NCBI GenBank assembly: GCA_946885645.1
Contig: CAMPGU010000149.1
Span: 1-9,809 of the forward strand
Reading direction: 5' to 3'
Origin: an uncultured Haloferula sp.
Lineage (GTDB): Bacteria; Verrucomicrobiota; Verrucomicrobiae; Verrucomicrobiales; Akkermansiaceae
DNA: 9,809 nt
In this document: one piece after another, positions 1-6,266 of the stretch
How the letters are laid out: every line of letters begins with the position of its first letter
Numbering within the stretch: position 1 is the first letter of the stretch
Notes under the pieces: generated by a model
Told to the model about the DNA's origin: nothing
The model's input: only the letters and a program-made list of their open reading frames with translations
Databases searched by the model: none
Program-made: the position numbers and the translations under genes

Positions 1-63
1 TCCAAATTCCACCCTGTTTCCCATTGGCGGAAAGCGCGCGGGGGTTTATTTTCCAACAAGCGT

Positions 64-618
64 ATGAGCGACTCCGATGCTTCCATTCAATTGCAAGGCC
101 AGATCCTGCTCGCGGATCCGTCCTTGCACGACGGCATCTTCGATCGTTCGGTCATTTTGCTGGCCGATCATTCCGCCGAGGAAGGCGCTTTCGGGCTGAT
201 TCTCAATCACCCCACCGGCCACAGCGTCGGGGACTTTCTGAAGGAAGACGCCTTCGAGCCCCTGAAGAACATCGCCGTCCACCTTGGCGGCCCGGTATCA
301 CGGGAGCACCTCACTTTCTCCGCCTTCTGGTGGACGGACGACAATTGCCTGAAGTGGCATGTCCGGATCCCCGTGGAACAGGCGATCCGCCGCGCCCGCC
401 AGCCGGGGACGCTGGTGCGGGCCTTCGTCGGTTACTCCGGCTGGACCGCTGGTCAGCTTGAAGGCGAAATCCGCCGGAATACCTGGATCACCACCCGTCC
501 CACCTCCTCCCTGCTTGGCCAGACGCACGACCGCGAGCTCTGGGCAGGCATCCTGCGATCGCTTTCGCCCTACCATCGCGTGTTGGCGGAGGCGCCGGAA
601 GATCCGCGGGCGAATTGA
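64..618 (+). CDS. yqgE: YqgE/AlgH (UPF0301) family protein
   Basis: This 184-residue protein has the usual length and signature segments of the YqgE/AlgH family: the start LLADPSL and DGIFDRSVILL (residues 15-33), the GAFGLILNHPTG block (41-52), HLGGPVSREHL (73-83) and GYSGW followed by QLEGEI (123-135). The family is a compact cytoplasmic fold whose biochemical role is unsettled; in Pseudomonas AlgH was linked to alginate regulation, which should not be assumed here. The ATG at 64 places the conserved QGQILLADPSL at the expected short distance from the N-terminus. Upstream, TTGGCG (24-29) and TATTTT (47-52) are 17 bases apart and would give an almost leaderless mRNA, but this promoter is weak by eye. 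The next gene, metX, lies 81 bases downstream on the same strand. Family assignment is firm; function is not. Confidence 0.93.
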   Translation: MSDSDASIQLQGQILLADPSLHDGIFDRSVILLADHSAEEGAFGLILNHPTGHSVGDFLKEDAFEPLKNIAVHLGGPVSREHLTFSAFWWTDDNCLKWHVRIPVEQAIRRARQPGTLVRAFVGYSGWTAGQLEGEIRRNTWITTRPTSSLLGQTHDRELWAGILRSLSPYHRVLAEAPEDPRAN

Positions 619-699
619 CGGAGGCTCCTGCGTCCGGCCTTCGCCACCGCCCGGATTCGGCTGGTCAAGCTCCCGTGCTCACCTTAGACCCGGCGCGCC

Positions 700-1842
700 G
701 TGTCGGATACCGTAACCCAGTTTTTCACCCTCGACGAACCGATCCGTCTTCGTGAAGGGGGGATGCTTCCCGCCGCCACCCTGGCATACGAAACTTGGGG
801 CGAGCTGAACGCCGGCGGCACCAACGCGATCCTGCTTTTCCACGCGCTGTCGGGGTCTCACCACGCCTGCGGCTACAATCCCGCGATCCCTGGCACCGCC
901 CGGCTCTGGCAGCCGGAGATGCACGAAGGCTGGTGGAGCGACATGATCGGTCCGGGCAAGGCGCTGGATACCGCGCGCTTTTTCGTTATCTGCGTGAATT
1001 ATCTCGGCGGCTGCTACGGGTCCACCGGCCCTGCATCCATCGATCCCGCCACGGGCAGCCCGTGGGGCTCCGCGTTCCCGCACGTGACGGCGGCGGATCA
1101 GGCGGAAGTGCAGGCGAGATTGCTCGATCACCTCGGGATCGGGAAGCTTCACGCGGTTGTCGGCCCTTCCGTCGGCGGGCTGATCGCGCTGACGTTTGCC
1201 ACCCGCTTTCCCGCGCGGGTCAAAAACGTCATCTCCATCGCGTCCGGCTACAAGACGACGGTGCTGAACAAGCTGATCCTCTTCGAGCAGATCCTGGCAA
1301 TCGAGAACGATCCCCATTTCAACGGCGGCGACTACTACGATAACGACGGGCCGCTCTACGGGCTCGCGCTGGCCCGGATGATCTCCCACAAGACCTTCGT
1401 CCACCTGGACGCGATCGAGCGCCGCGCCCGCCAGGACGTGGTGCAGCCGGACGATATCCTCGTCTGGTACCGGGTGCGGGACCAATTCCAGAGCTACATG
1501 CTCCATCAGGGAAAAAAATTCGTGAAGCGCTTCGATGCGAATACCTACCTGAGAATCAACGATATGTGGTCTCGGTTCGAGGGGGCGCATGAAGGCGACG
1601 CGGATACCCCGGCCGACCTTTTCTCGCGCTGCGCGGACGCCGGGCAAAGGTGGCTGGTTTTTTCGATCGACTCCGATTTTTGCTTCTATCCGGAAGAGCA
1701 GACGGAGCTTTCCAAGCACCTTGAGGAGGCGAAGGTCAACGTGATGCACCTGACGGTCCACTCGGACAAGGGGCATGATTCCTTCCTTCTGGAGCCGGAC
1801 TACTACACGCCGCACATTTCCTGGCTGCTGGGACAGCAGTAA
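700..1842 (+). CDS. metX: Homoserine O-acetyltransferase (MetX, alpha/beta hydrolase fold)
   Basis: This 380-residue enzyme transfers an acyl group (normally acetyl from acetyl-CoA) to L-homoserine, activating it for methionine synthesis in the cytoplasm. Family blocks are clear: LAYETWGELN (28-37), HALSGSHHACG (48-58), GWWSDMIGPGK (77-87), LGGCYGSTGPASIDP (102-116), FDANTYL and the C-terminal GHDSFLLE (358-365). The catalytic triad is Ser157 in the elbow GPSVGG, Asp326 and His359. The elbow differs from the usual GGSMGG, which may mark a subfamily. The start is GTG; an in-frame TAG at 685-687 excludes a longer protein, and the next ATG (residue 22) would delete the conserved first strand. 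No Shine-Dalgarno sequence precedes the GTG. Acyl-donor preference (acetyl or succinyl) cannot be settled from sequence by eye. Confidence 0.95.
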   Translation: MSDTVTQFFTLDEPIRLREGGMLPAATLAYETWGELNAGGTNAILLFHALSGSHHACGYNPAIPGTARLWQPEMHEGWWSDMIGPGKALDTARFFVICVNYLGGCYGSTGPASIDPATGSPWGSAFPHVTAADQAEVQARLLDHLGIGKLHAVVGPSVGGLIALTFATRFPARVKNVISIASGYKTTVLNKLILFEQILAIENDPHFNGGDYYDNDGPLYGLALARMISHKTFVHLDAIERRARQDVVQPDDILVWYRVRDQFQSYMLHQGKKFVKRFDANTYLRINDMWSRFEGAHEGDADTPADLFSRCADAGQRWLVFSIDSDFCFYPEEQTELSKHLEEAKVNVMHLTVHSDKGHDSFLLEPDYYTPHISWLLGQQ

Positions 1843-1891
1843 GGGGGCGGCTCACGGGTAGCGTTCCGGTCCGGCCGTGTCATCTTAAGGT

Positions 1892-2095
1892 ATGTAACCC
1901 GATAGTGCGGAGAACGGGCGGGAAACCCCGGTCGCCACCTGCGATAGCTGTGGAAGGGAGGCCGCCCTCGTCGTGGACGGCGTCGGCTGGTGTGCCTCCT
2001 GCATCCATGCCCGGGGATCCTGCTGCGCGGAGTCGGAAATGGAAGAGCAGCCGTCGAAGCCTTTATCTTCGCCGGCCCCTGCGAGCGGAAGTTGA
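1892..2095 (+). pseudogene. Small zinc-ribbon-like frame lacking a usable start
   Basis: Between metX and the LuxR gene one frame, open from 1898 to a TGA at 2093-2095, encodes cysteines in the pattern CX2C-X13-CX2C-X6-CC: TCDSCGREA, then VDGVGWCASC, then ARGSCCAESE. This spacing is typical of small zinc-ribbon proteins and unlikely from random GC-rich sequence. The only ATG at the right distance (1892-1894) is followed at once by TAA (1895-1897), and no ATG, GTG or TTG lies between that stop and the first cysteine (codon at 1940). A GTG at 1905 is open but in another frame and would need one extra base before 1931. The simplest readings are a nonsense change in codon 2, a one-base deletion, or a sequence error; an unusual start is also possible. 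The intact product would be about 67 residues. I know no function for it. Confidence 0.5.
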
Positions 2096-2276
2096 TCCGC
2101 CGTTTTTGCGGTTGTTAGTGGCGGAAGTTGCCAAGGTTCCAGGGGCATCCTCTCCCTGCTTCAACTTGCCCTATCAGAAAAACAAGTCTTCGGGCGAAAG
2201 GTGGTTGCATTGGCGATGCGAGCCGTGGATAACGCGCCCCCTGTCACCCCGAGCTACCTGTCCATGAAGTCATTCC
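2096..2276. other. Non-coding leader region before the LuxR-type gene
   Basis: This stretch after the zinc-ribbon frame and before the LuxR-type gene holds no convincing gene. TTGCAT (2205-2210) and GATAAC (2228-2233) are 17 bases apart and could be a weak sigma-70-like promoter giving a leader of roughly 35-40 bases. A ten-codon frame starts at the ATG at 2264 and stops at a TAG overlapping the start of the LuxR-type gene; it has no ribosome site and is not called. No operator-like inverted repeat was recognised. Confidence 0.3.
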
Positions 2277-3080
2277 ATGTCATTTCCGGAGCTTAGCGAG
2301 GCAGACGTCCGATCCATGATCCGCCTGGTAGGCGATGTTGCAGTCTGTCGCGGGGGAGCGGCGGAGAAGTCCCGTGTTCTGATGGACGGGCTGGCGCGGA
2401 TCATCGACGCCCAGAAGTGGCTGTGGACCAGGTCTTCCAAGGCCGGGATCAGGCCCGGGAAGCCCATGCGCTACACCGCGGCGGCCCACGGAGGATTCGG
2501 GGACGGGGATCTTCCCAAGTTGTTAAAAGCCATAGATCACGCAGAGAGCCGGGATATTTTTTCGGCGTTTATGGAGGAGATACGGCGGAGCAATCTCCAG
2601 CATACCTGGACGCGGGTGCAGATGGACAAGGGCGAGCGTTTCCTGCGGAGCGGGGTTCGCGAGTTGTGGCAGGAGGCCGGGGTGGGGGATCTCCTCGTTT
2701 CCGCGTTTCCCGTGACACCCGAGGATTTCAGCGCCGTTGCCCTCTACCGGGTGCATGGCAAGGGGGAGTTCGGTGTCCGGGAGGCCCGCATCGTCCACAT
2801 CGTGCTGGCGGAGGTGCCTTGGCTCCACGAGACGCGGTGGTTCCGGGAGGATCGCCTGGACTTGCTTCCCAAGCTCTCCCCGCGGCGGCGCGAGGTTTTG
2901 AACCTCGTCCTGGAAGGACATGCCCGCAAGGAGATGGCAGGAAGGCTGGGCATCTCCACCCACACGCTCGACGGCTACGTGAAAGACATCTTCCGCCACT
3001 TCCGGGTTCACTCGCAGGTCGAGCTGATCGCCCGCTTCCGTTCCGGCTCCTCCGGCAATACCCCCGGATCCGGGGGCTAG
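2277..3080 (+). CDS. Orphan LuxR-type transcriptional regulator
   Basis: This 267-residue cytoplasmic protein ends in a LuxR/GerE-type helix-turn-helix (about residues 200-258): LSPRRREVLNLVLEGHARKE, then MAGRLGISTHTLDGYVKDIF with the recognition helix, then RVHSQVELIARF. The first 195 residues form an unassigned domain, rich in charged residues and without transmembrane segments. It has neither the aspartate-pocket layout of a response-regulator receiver domain nor the conserved aromatic residues of an acyl-homoserine-lactone pocket, so the signal is unknown; a GAF-like ligand-sensing domain is possible. The ATG at 2277 is the first start in frame, with only a weak GAAG upstream; Met14 is an alternative. 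The gene stands alone: upstream is the degenerate zinc-ribbon frame, and downstream the 42-aa gene converges on it. The DNA-binding call is firm; targets are unknown. Confidence 0.88.
   Translation: MSFPELSEADVRSMIRLVGDVAVCRGGAAEKSRVLMDGLARIIDAQKWLWTRSSKAGIRPGKPMRYTAAAHGGFGDGDLPKLLKAIDHAESRDIFSAFMEEIRRSNLQHTWTRVQMDKGERFLRSGVRELWQEAGVGDLLVSAFPVTPEDFSAVALYRVHGKGEFGVREARIVHIVLAEVPWLHETRWFREDRLDLLPKLSPRRREVLNLVLEGHARKEMAGRLGISTHTLDGYVKDIFRHFRVHSQVELIARFRSGSSGNTPGSGG
3061..3076. repeat. 16-bp perfect palindrome at the 3' end of the LuxR gene
   Basis: CCCCCGGATCCGGGGG is its own reverse complement and overlaps the last codons of the LuxR-type gene, ending two bases before the TAG. As RNA it can fold into a six-pair stem with a GATC loop. 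No T-run follows, so it is not a classical intrinsic terminator; it may stabilise the 3' end or be a by-product of Gly/Pro codons. Confidence 0.5.
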
Positions 3081-3086
3081 CAGCGG

Positions 3087-3116
3087 GAATGCGATCCCTG
3101 CAAGGTCCTCGCATTC
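3087..3116 (+). terminator. Possible hairpin downstream of the LuxR gene
   Basis: GAATGCGA (3087-3094) and TCGCATTC (3109-3116) form an eight-pair inverted repeat around a 14-base loop, which can itself hold a short CCT/AGG stem. It lies 7 bases after the LuxR-type stop codon, where a terminator is expected, but the following bases (GGATTTCGG) are only weakly T-rich. It would separate this gene from the convergent 42-aa gene. The structure is visible; the terminator role is inferred. Confidence 0.35.
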
Positions 3117-3252
3117 GGATTTCGGTATGTCAATCTCTCCTCCAGGGAGGCAAACCAACCAAATGTCCCGTCGTCGCGTCGCCTTGCTGTCGGATCGCTC
3201 ATGATGCCTGATTCGGCCGCTCGTCGCACGCGGCGGCGGGCAGTTTGCCGCT

Positions 3253-3381
3253 TCAAGGTGCGGCCGGGGCTTCCTTCTTCGCGAACTCGGCGGTATCGCT
3301 CAGGTACCAGATCAGGGCGCCGGTGCCGATGACGGCGACCAGGATAAACAGGGTGAGCAGGAGACCGAGGCAGGATTTCAT
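3253..3381 (-). CDS. Small single-pass membrane protein, 42 aa
   Basis: The minus strand encodes a 42-residue protein starting MKSCLGLLLT and ending KKEAPAAP. Residues 4-27 are one strongly hydrophobic helix (LGLLLTLFILVAVIGTG, then ALIWYL), followed by a short polar tail SDTAEFAKKEAP. This is the layout of a single-pass inner-membrane microprotein; a signal peptide is less likely because no cleavage motif or mature domain follows. It lies 86 bases downstream of rsmB on the same strand and could share its transcript, though no clear Shine-Dalgarno sequence precedes the ATG. A longer frame on this strand (3502 to 3077) overlaps it in another register and looks like chance. Reality of the gene is supported by its ATG, clean helix and position; function is unknown. 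Its size makes it easy to miss in automatic annotation. Confidence 0.6.
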   Translation of the reverse strand: MKSCLGLLLTLFILVAVIGTGALIWYLSDTAEFAKKEAPAAP

Positions 3382-3439
3382 CGGGAACGGGCGAACCGGA
3401 GTTTCCAGTTTTCGTCCGGAGCGGCAAGGTCAGGTTTTC

Positions 3440-3465
3440 AAGACCGCGCTCAAAGACCGCACTCC
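3440..3465. repeat. Two tandem copies of a 13-bp repeat
   Basis: AAGACCGCGCTCA (3440-3452) is followed directly by AAGACCGCACTCC (3453-3465), 11 of 13 bases identical. The pair sits just past the rsmB stop on the minus strand, between rsmB and the 42-aa gene. CCGGAG (3416-3421) and CTCCGG (3462-3467) could also pair around it. No role can be assigned. Confidence 0.4.
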
Positions 3466-3467
3466 GG

Positions 3468-4688
3468 CTACCTTCCGCTCCGCAGGAGCGCCGCATAGGC
3501 ACCGTCGCTGCGGTCGAGGTGAGGGAGGGCTTGGCGGGACTTTTCCAAGGCCAGGGCGGGGAAATCCGCGAGCAGTTGCAGGATCAGATCCTCGTTCTCC
3601 TCCGGCTCGATCGAGCAGGTGGAGTAAACCAACCGGCCGCCCGGCTTGAGGCAGGGCAGGGCGTTCTCGATGATCCGGCGCTGTAGCTTGGTCAGCTCCG
3701 TAATGTCGGTGGCCCGCAGCCGCCAGCGGACGTCCACCCGGCGGCGGAAGACACCGGTATTCGAACAGGGGACATCGAGAAGGATCGCGTCGAAGTAGCC
3801 GTGCCATTTCGCGGGCGCGGGCGTGCTCCAGTCGTGGACGCCGGTCTCGGCATCCCCGCAATGGAGCCGCTTCAGGTTGTCATGGAGGCGCGGCATGCGC
3901 TTCTCATTGGAATCGGTGCAGACCAGATCTTTCCCTCCGCCTTGGGCCGCCGCGATCAGGAAAGCCTTTCCGCCCGGAGCGGCACAAGCATCGAGGATCC
4001 GTTCGCCGGGCCGCGGATCGAGCAATTCCACTGAAATCCGGGTCGCTGGGTCCTGGATGTAGATCGCTCCCTTTGCCAGCAGCTCGCCCGGAACCGCTCC
4101 CGCGATCGGCACGAATCCCTCCGGAAGCGACTCGTCCCGCGGGAGATCCACCGTGCCTTCCCAGAGCGGGTTGATGCGGGCGACGACGGGAGCGGGCTCG
4201 TTGTTAAAGGCCATCAGCGTCTCGGCGTCGTCCTTGCCGATATTCGCAGCCCAGCGGTCGAACAACCATTTGGGATGGGAATAGCGGACCTCCGGGGGCA
4301 GGGCGCTCAGATCGAGGAGCCGCTTTCTGGAGGAGGCCGCGCGGCGCATCACGGCGTTGATGAGTCCGCGGACGGAGCTCTTCCCCAGCTCCACCGTTTC
4401 AAAGACCGCGGCGTGGTCCGGGAGCTCGAGGATCAAAAGCTGGCAGAGGCCCACGCGCAGGATATCGCGCGTTTCGTCGTCCAGCTTCCCTTGCCGCAGT
4501 TCCCCGATCCAATGGTCGAGCAGCCGGAGATTCCGCAGCACGCCCAGCACGATGGCATTCAGGAGGGCACGGTCCGCCGAGGAGAGGTCGTTGCGGGATG
4601 CATGCCGTTCGATCAGGTTTTCGGCATAGGCGTGCCCTTTCGACCAGGCCCTGAGGATGGAGACGGCGGCGCGGCGGGGTGATTTCAT
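3468..4688 (-). CDS. rsmB: 16S rRNA (cytosine-C5)-methyltransferase, RsmB/NOP family
   Basis: This 406-residue protein has the two-part RsmB layout. An N-terminal NusB-like RNA-binding helical domain (about residues 1-130, including ADRALLNAIVLGVLRN and RGLINAVMRRA) precedes a SAM-dependent NOL1/NOP2/Sun methyltransferase domain. Motifs are complete: ILDACAAPGGK (231-241, SAM binding), DVPCSNTG (305-312, Cys308 for product release) and YSTCSIEPEEN (355-365, Cys358 the catalytic nucleophile). RsmB methylates C967 of 16S rRNA in E. coli; the same target is likely here, though the NusB fusion is what separates RsmB from related RsmF and NOP enzymes. The length is slightly below the E. coli protein. 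The ATG at 4688 begins the conserved MKSPRRAAVSIL helix, but no Shine-Dalgarno sequence is seen; the leader is instead a heptanucleotide repeat. The 42-aa gene follows on the same strand. Confidence 0.95.
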   Translation of the reverse strand: MKSPRRAAVSILRAWSKGHAYAENLIERHASRNDLSSADRALLNAIVLGVLRNLRLLDHWIGELRQGKLDDETRDILRVGLCQLLILELPDHAAVFETVELGKSSVRGLINAVMRRAASSRKRLLDLSALPPEVRYSHPKWLFDRWAANIGKDDAETLMAFNNEPAPVVARINPLWEGTVDLPRDESLPEGFVPIAGAVPGELLAKGAIYIQDPATRISVELLDPRPGERILDACAAPGGKAFLIAAAQGGGKDLVCTDSNEKRMPRLHDNLKRLHCGDAETGVHDWSTPAPAKWHGYFDAILLDVPCSNTGVFRRRVDVRWRLRATDITELTKLQRRIIENALPCLKPGGRLVYSTCSIEPEENEDLILQLLADFPALALEKSRQALPHLDRSDGAYAALLRSGR

Positions 4689-4690
4689 AA

Positions 4691-4726
4691 AGGAGACTCA
4701 AGACTTCGAGACTCAAGACACAAGAC
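4691..4726. repeat. Heptanucleotide tandem repeat (consensus TCAAGAC) before rsmB
   Basis: On the plus strand five near-identical 7-mers run end to end with one extra base: AGGAGAC, TCAAGAC, (T), TCGAGAC, TCAAGAC, ACAAGAC. The 12-mer GAGACTCAAGAC occurs exactly twice, at 4693-4704 and 4708-4719. The array begins two bases upstream of the rsmB ATG and therefore occupies its ribosome-binding region (read as GTCTTGA units on the rsmB strand). CTCAAG (4712-4717 region) and CTTGAG (4726-4731) can also pair. Short tandem heptanucleotide repeats are known in cyanobacterial genomes (STRR); relation to those is not claimed. Confidence 0.75.
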
Positions 4727-4804
4727 TTGAGCGGCCGGTCGGGGTGGAAGTGGAAGTGATCGCGACGGTTTGCAAGTCTGCGATGGTCGTTCCTCAGAAA
4801 GCAA

Positions 4805-4828
4805 GAAGCACGGGGCATCCCGTGCTTC
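4805..4828 (-). terminator. Intrinsic terminator after ugd
   Basis: GAAGCACGGG and CCCGTGCTTC form a perfect ten-pair stem with a four-base loop. On the minus strand it lies 45 bases after the ugd stop and is followed by TTGCTTTCT, a T-rich though interrupted tail. Position, stem strength and tail fit a rho-independent terminator of the ugd transcript and imply that rsmB has its own promoter in the remaining upstream bases. Confidence 0.75.
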
Positions 4829-4873
4829 GAGCGATTCTCAAGCATTGCGCCTGAGTCTTAAGTCCGGCGTCTC

Positions 4874-6181
4874 TCAGCGCCCGATCGAGTAATACTCGAG
4901 CTCGGCGGCTGCCGCGTCCTTCGGATCGAGGAGGTTGCGGCCGTCGAAGACGAGCGGCGTGCGCATGCGCTTCTTGATTTCCGTAAGATCGATCTTCGCG
5001 AAGGACGGCCACTCGGTGGCGATCACCAGCGCGTCGGCTCCCTCGAGGGTCGCATACAGGTCGGTGTGGTAGGTGATGTCGCCGTCCAGTTCGCCGAATT
5101 TTTTGGCGGTTTCGATGGCTTCCGGGTCGGTCGCGGCGAGGGAAGCGCCTTCCTTCAGCATCTTCTGGGCGAGCTTGATGGCCACCGATTCGCGCACGTC
5201 GTCGGTGTTTTGTTTGAAGGCGAGGCCCCAGAGCGCGATCTTCTTTTCGCGGAAGACCCACAGCTTTTCGCGGATCTTGCCGAGGAAGCGGTCGAGCTGG
5301 TTGGCATTGATCTGCTCCACCTCCTTCAGCAGGCCGAATGGCTGGCCCAGGGTCTCGGAGATGTGGATGAAAGCCTTGATGTCCTTCGGGAAACAGGAAC
5401 CGCCGTAGCCGAGGCCGGCATTGAGGAAGGAACGGCCGATGCGCTTGTCCATGCCGATCCCTTCGGCGACCTTCTCCACATCGGCCCCGGAGGCTTCGCA
5501 GATGTTGGCCACCGCGTTGATGTAGGAGATTTTCAGCGCCAGGAAGGAATTCGCGGCATGCTTGATGAGTTCGGCGGAGTTGATGTCCGTGACGAGGACC
5601 GGTGCCACGAAGGGTTCGTAGATCTTCTGCATCGCGGCCAGCGCGCGGTCGTCGTTGGAGCCGATGACAATCCGGTCCGGATTGAGCAGGTCGTCCACGG
5701 CGCAGCCTTCGCGGAGGAATTCCGGGTTGGACACCACGCCGAATTCCACCCCCGCGGGGGCGTAGCGGCGCACCGTCTGCTCCACCTTGTCGCCGGTTTT
5801 CACGGGCACGGTGGACTTGTCCACGATCACGCGGTAGCCGAGTTCCGGGGTCAGGCATTGGGCGATCTCCCGCGCGACCTTTTCGATGAAGGAGAGATCG
5901 ACGGAGCCGTCCGGCTGGGGCGGGGTGGGCACCGCGATGAAAATGACCTCGCCATTGCGAACGCCTTCTTCGGTCGAGGTGGTGAATTTCAAGCGGCCGG
6001 CGGCCACGTTCTGTTTCACGAGTTCCTCAAGGCCGGGCTCGTAGATCGGAATCTGACCCGCGAGCAGCGTCTTGACCTTCTCCGGGTTGTTATCGACGCA
6101 GGTGACCTCGTGACCGACTTCGGCAAAGCAAGTGCCGGAGGTAAGACCGACGTAGCCGGTCCCGATAATGCTGATCTTCAT
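4874..6181 (-). CDS. ugd: UDP-glucose 6-dehydrogenase
   Basis: This 435-residue cytoplasmic enzyme oxidises UDP-glucose to UDP-glucuronate with two NAD+, feeding capsule, exopolysaccharide or LPS-sugar synthesis. The N-terminal Rossmann domain starts with GTGYVG (residues 7-12) and contains VDNNPEK, VPTPPQPDGSVD and DKSTVPVKTGD. The middle helical domain carries EFLREG, Lys207 and Asn211 in ELIKHAANSFLAL, and the catalytic Cys263 in GYGGSCFPKD; the spacing of Lys207 to Cys263 equals that in characterised members. The C-terminal UDP-binding domain has ALWGLAFKQNTDDVRES. Length is typical of the bacterial class. The ATG at 6181 directly precedes the Rossmann strand. The leader has a run of eight C between -15 and -8 instead of a Shine-Dalgarno site. 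TauE/SafE-like gene lies 85 bases upstream on the same strand; a terminator follows. Confidence 0.97.
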   Translation of the reverse strand: MKISIIGTGYVGLTSGTCFAEVGHEVTCVDNNPEKVKTLLAGQIPIYEPGLEELVKQNVAAGRLKFTTSTEEGVRNGEVIFIAVPTPPQPDGSVDLSFIEKVAREIAQCLTPELGYRVIVDKSTVPVKTGDKVEQTVRRYAPAGVEFGVVSNPEFLREGCAVDDLLNPDRIVIGSNDDRALAAMQKIYEPFVAPVLVTDINSAELIKHAANSFLALKISYINAVANICEASGADVEKVAEGIGMDKRIGRSFLNAGLGYGGSCFPKDIKAFIHISETLGQPFGLLKEVEQINANQLDRFLGKIREKLWVFREKKIALWGLAFKQNTDDVRESVAIKLAQKMLKEGASLAATDPEAIETAKKFGELDGDITYHTDLYATLEGADALVIATEWPSFAKIDLTEIKKRMRTPLVFDGRNLLDPKDAAAAELEYYSIGR

Positions 6182-6229
6182 GATGTATGGGGGGGGTGAG
6201 CGCGCGTGATCTAGCAGGCCGGACGGGAT

Positions 6230-6259
6230 CGCGCAAGCCCCGCGAAAGCGGAATGCGCG
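6230..6259. other. Two-part hairpin between the TauE-like gene and ugd
   Basis: CGCGCA (6230-6235) pairs with TGCGCG (6254-6259), enclosing a second stem CCGC/GCGG (6240-6243, 6248-6251). In plus-strand RNA the inner loop is GAAA, a GNRA tetraloop; on the minus strand, where the flanking genes are read, the loop is TTTC. It sits just past the TauE-like stop and about 50 bases before ugd. No T-run follows on the minus strand, so it may be a weak terminator, a processing or stabilising stem, or overlap the ugd promoter (TTGCGC, 17 bases, TAGATC). Confidence 0.4.
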
Positions 6260-6266
6260 CCAGATA

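Noticed and set aside
24..52. Sigma-70-like promoter TTGGCG / TATTTT before yqgE
   Set aside because: Spacing is 17 but each box matches only four of six bases and the mRNA would be nearly leaderless; kept only as a remark.
619..699. SAM-responsive riboswitch before metX
   Set aside because: The gap is only 81 bases and I could not match the conserved cores of SAM-I or SAM-II type elements.
679..1815. 378-residue minus-strand frame opposite metX
   Set aside because: It is the antisense shadow of a confidently assigned gene in GC-rich DNA; its translation is Arg/Val/Gly-rich without domain motifs.
1853..1879. CACGG/CCGTG stem after metX as a terminator
   Set aside because: Only five pairs with a 17-base loop and no T-run; too weak to call.
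1905..2267. 120-residue GTG-initiated frame after metX
   Set aside because: Arg/Pro/Ser-rich with no motif; the neighbouring register carries the cysteine-rich pattern that looks like the real coding signal. The GTG may matter only if a base is missing.
3089..3211. Possible 40-residue plus-strand peptide after the LuxR gene
   Set aside because: No ribosome site, overlaps the hairpin region, and has no hydrophobic or motif structure.
3077..3502. 141-residue minus-strand frame overlapping the 42-aa gene
   Set aside because: It overlaps both the end of rsmB and the 42-aa frame, is Arg-rich and has no recognisable domain; the shorter frame has the clearer protein character.
4691..4731. CRISPR-like array
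   Set aside because: Units are seven bases, tandem and without spacers, so this is a short tandem repeat.
5066..6199. 377-residue plus-strand frame opposite ugd
   Set aside because: Antisense to a complete UDP-glucose dehydrogenase with all motifs; no family resemblance.
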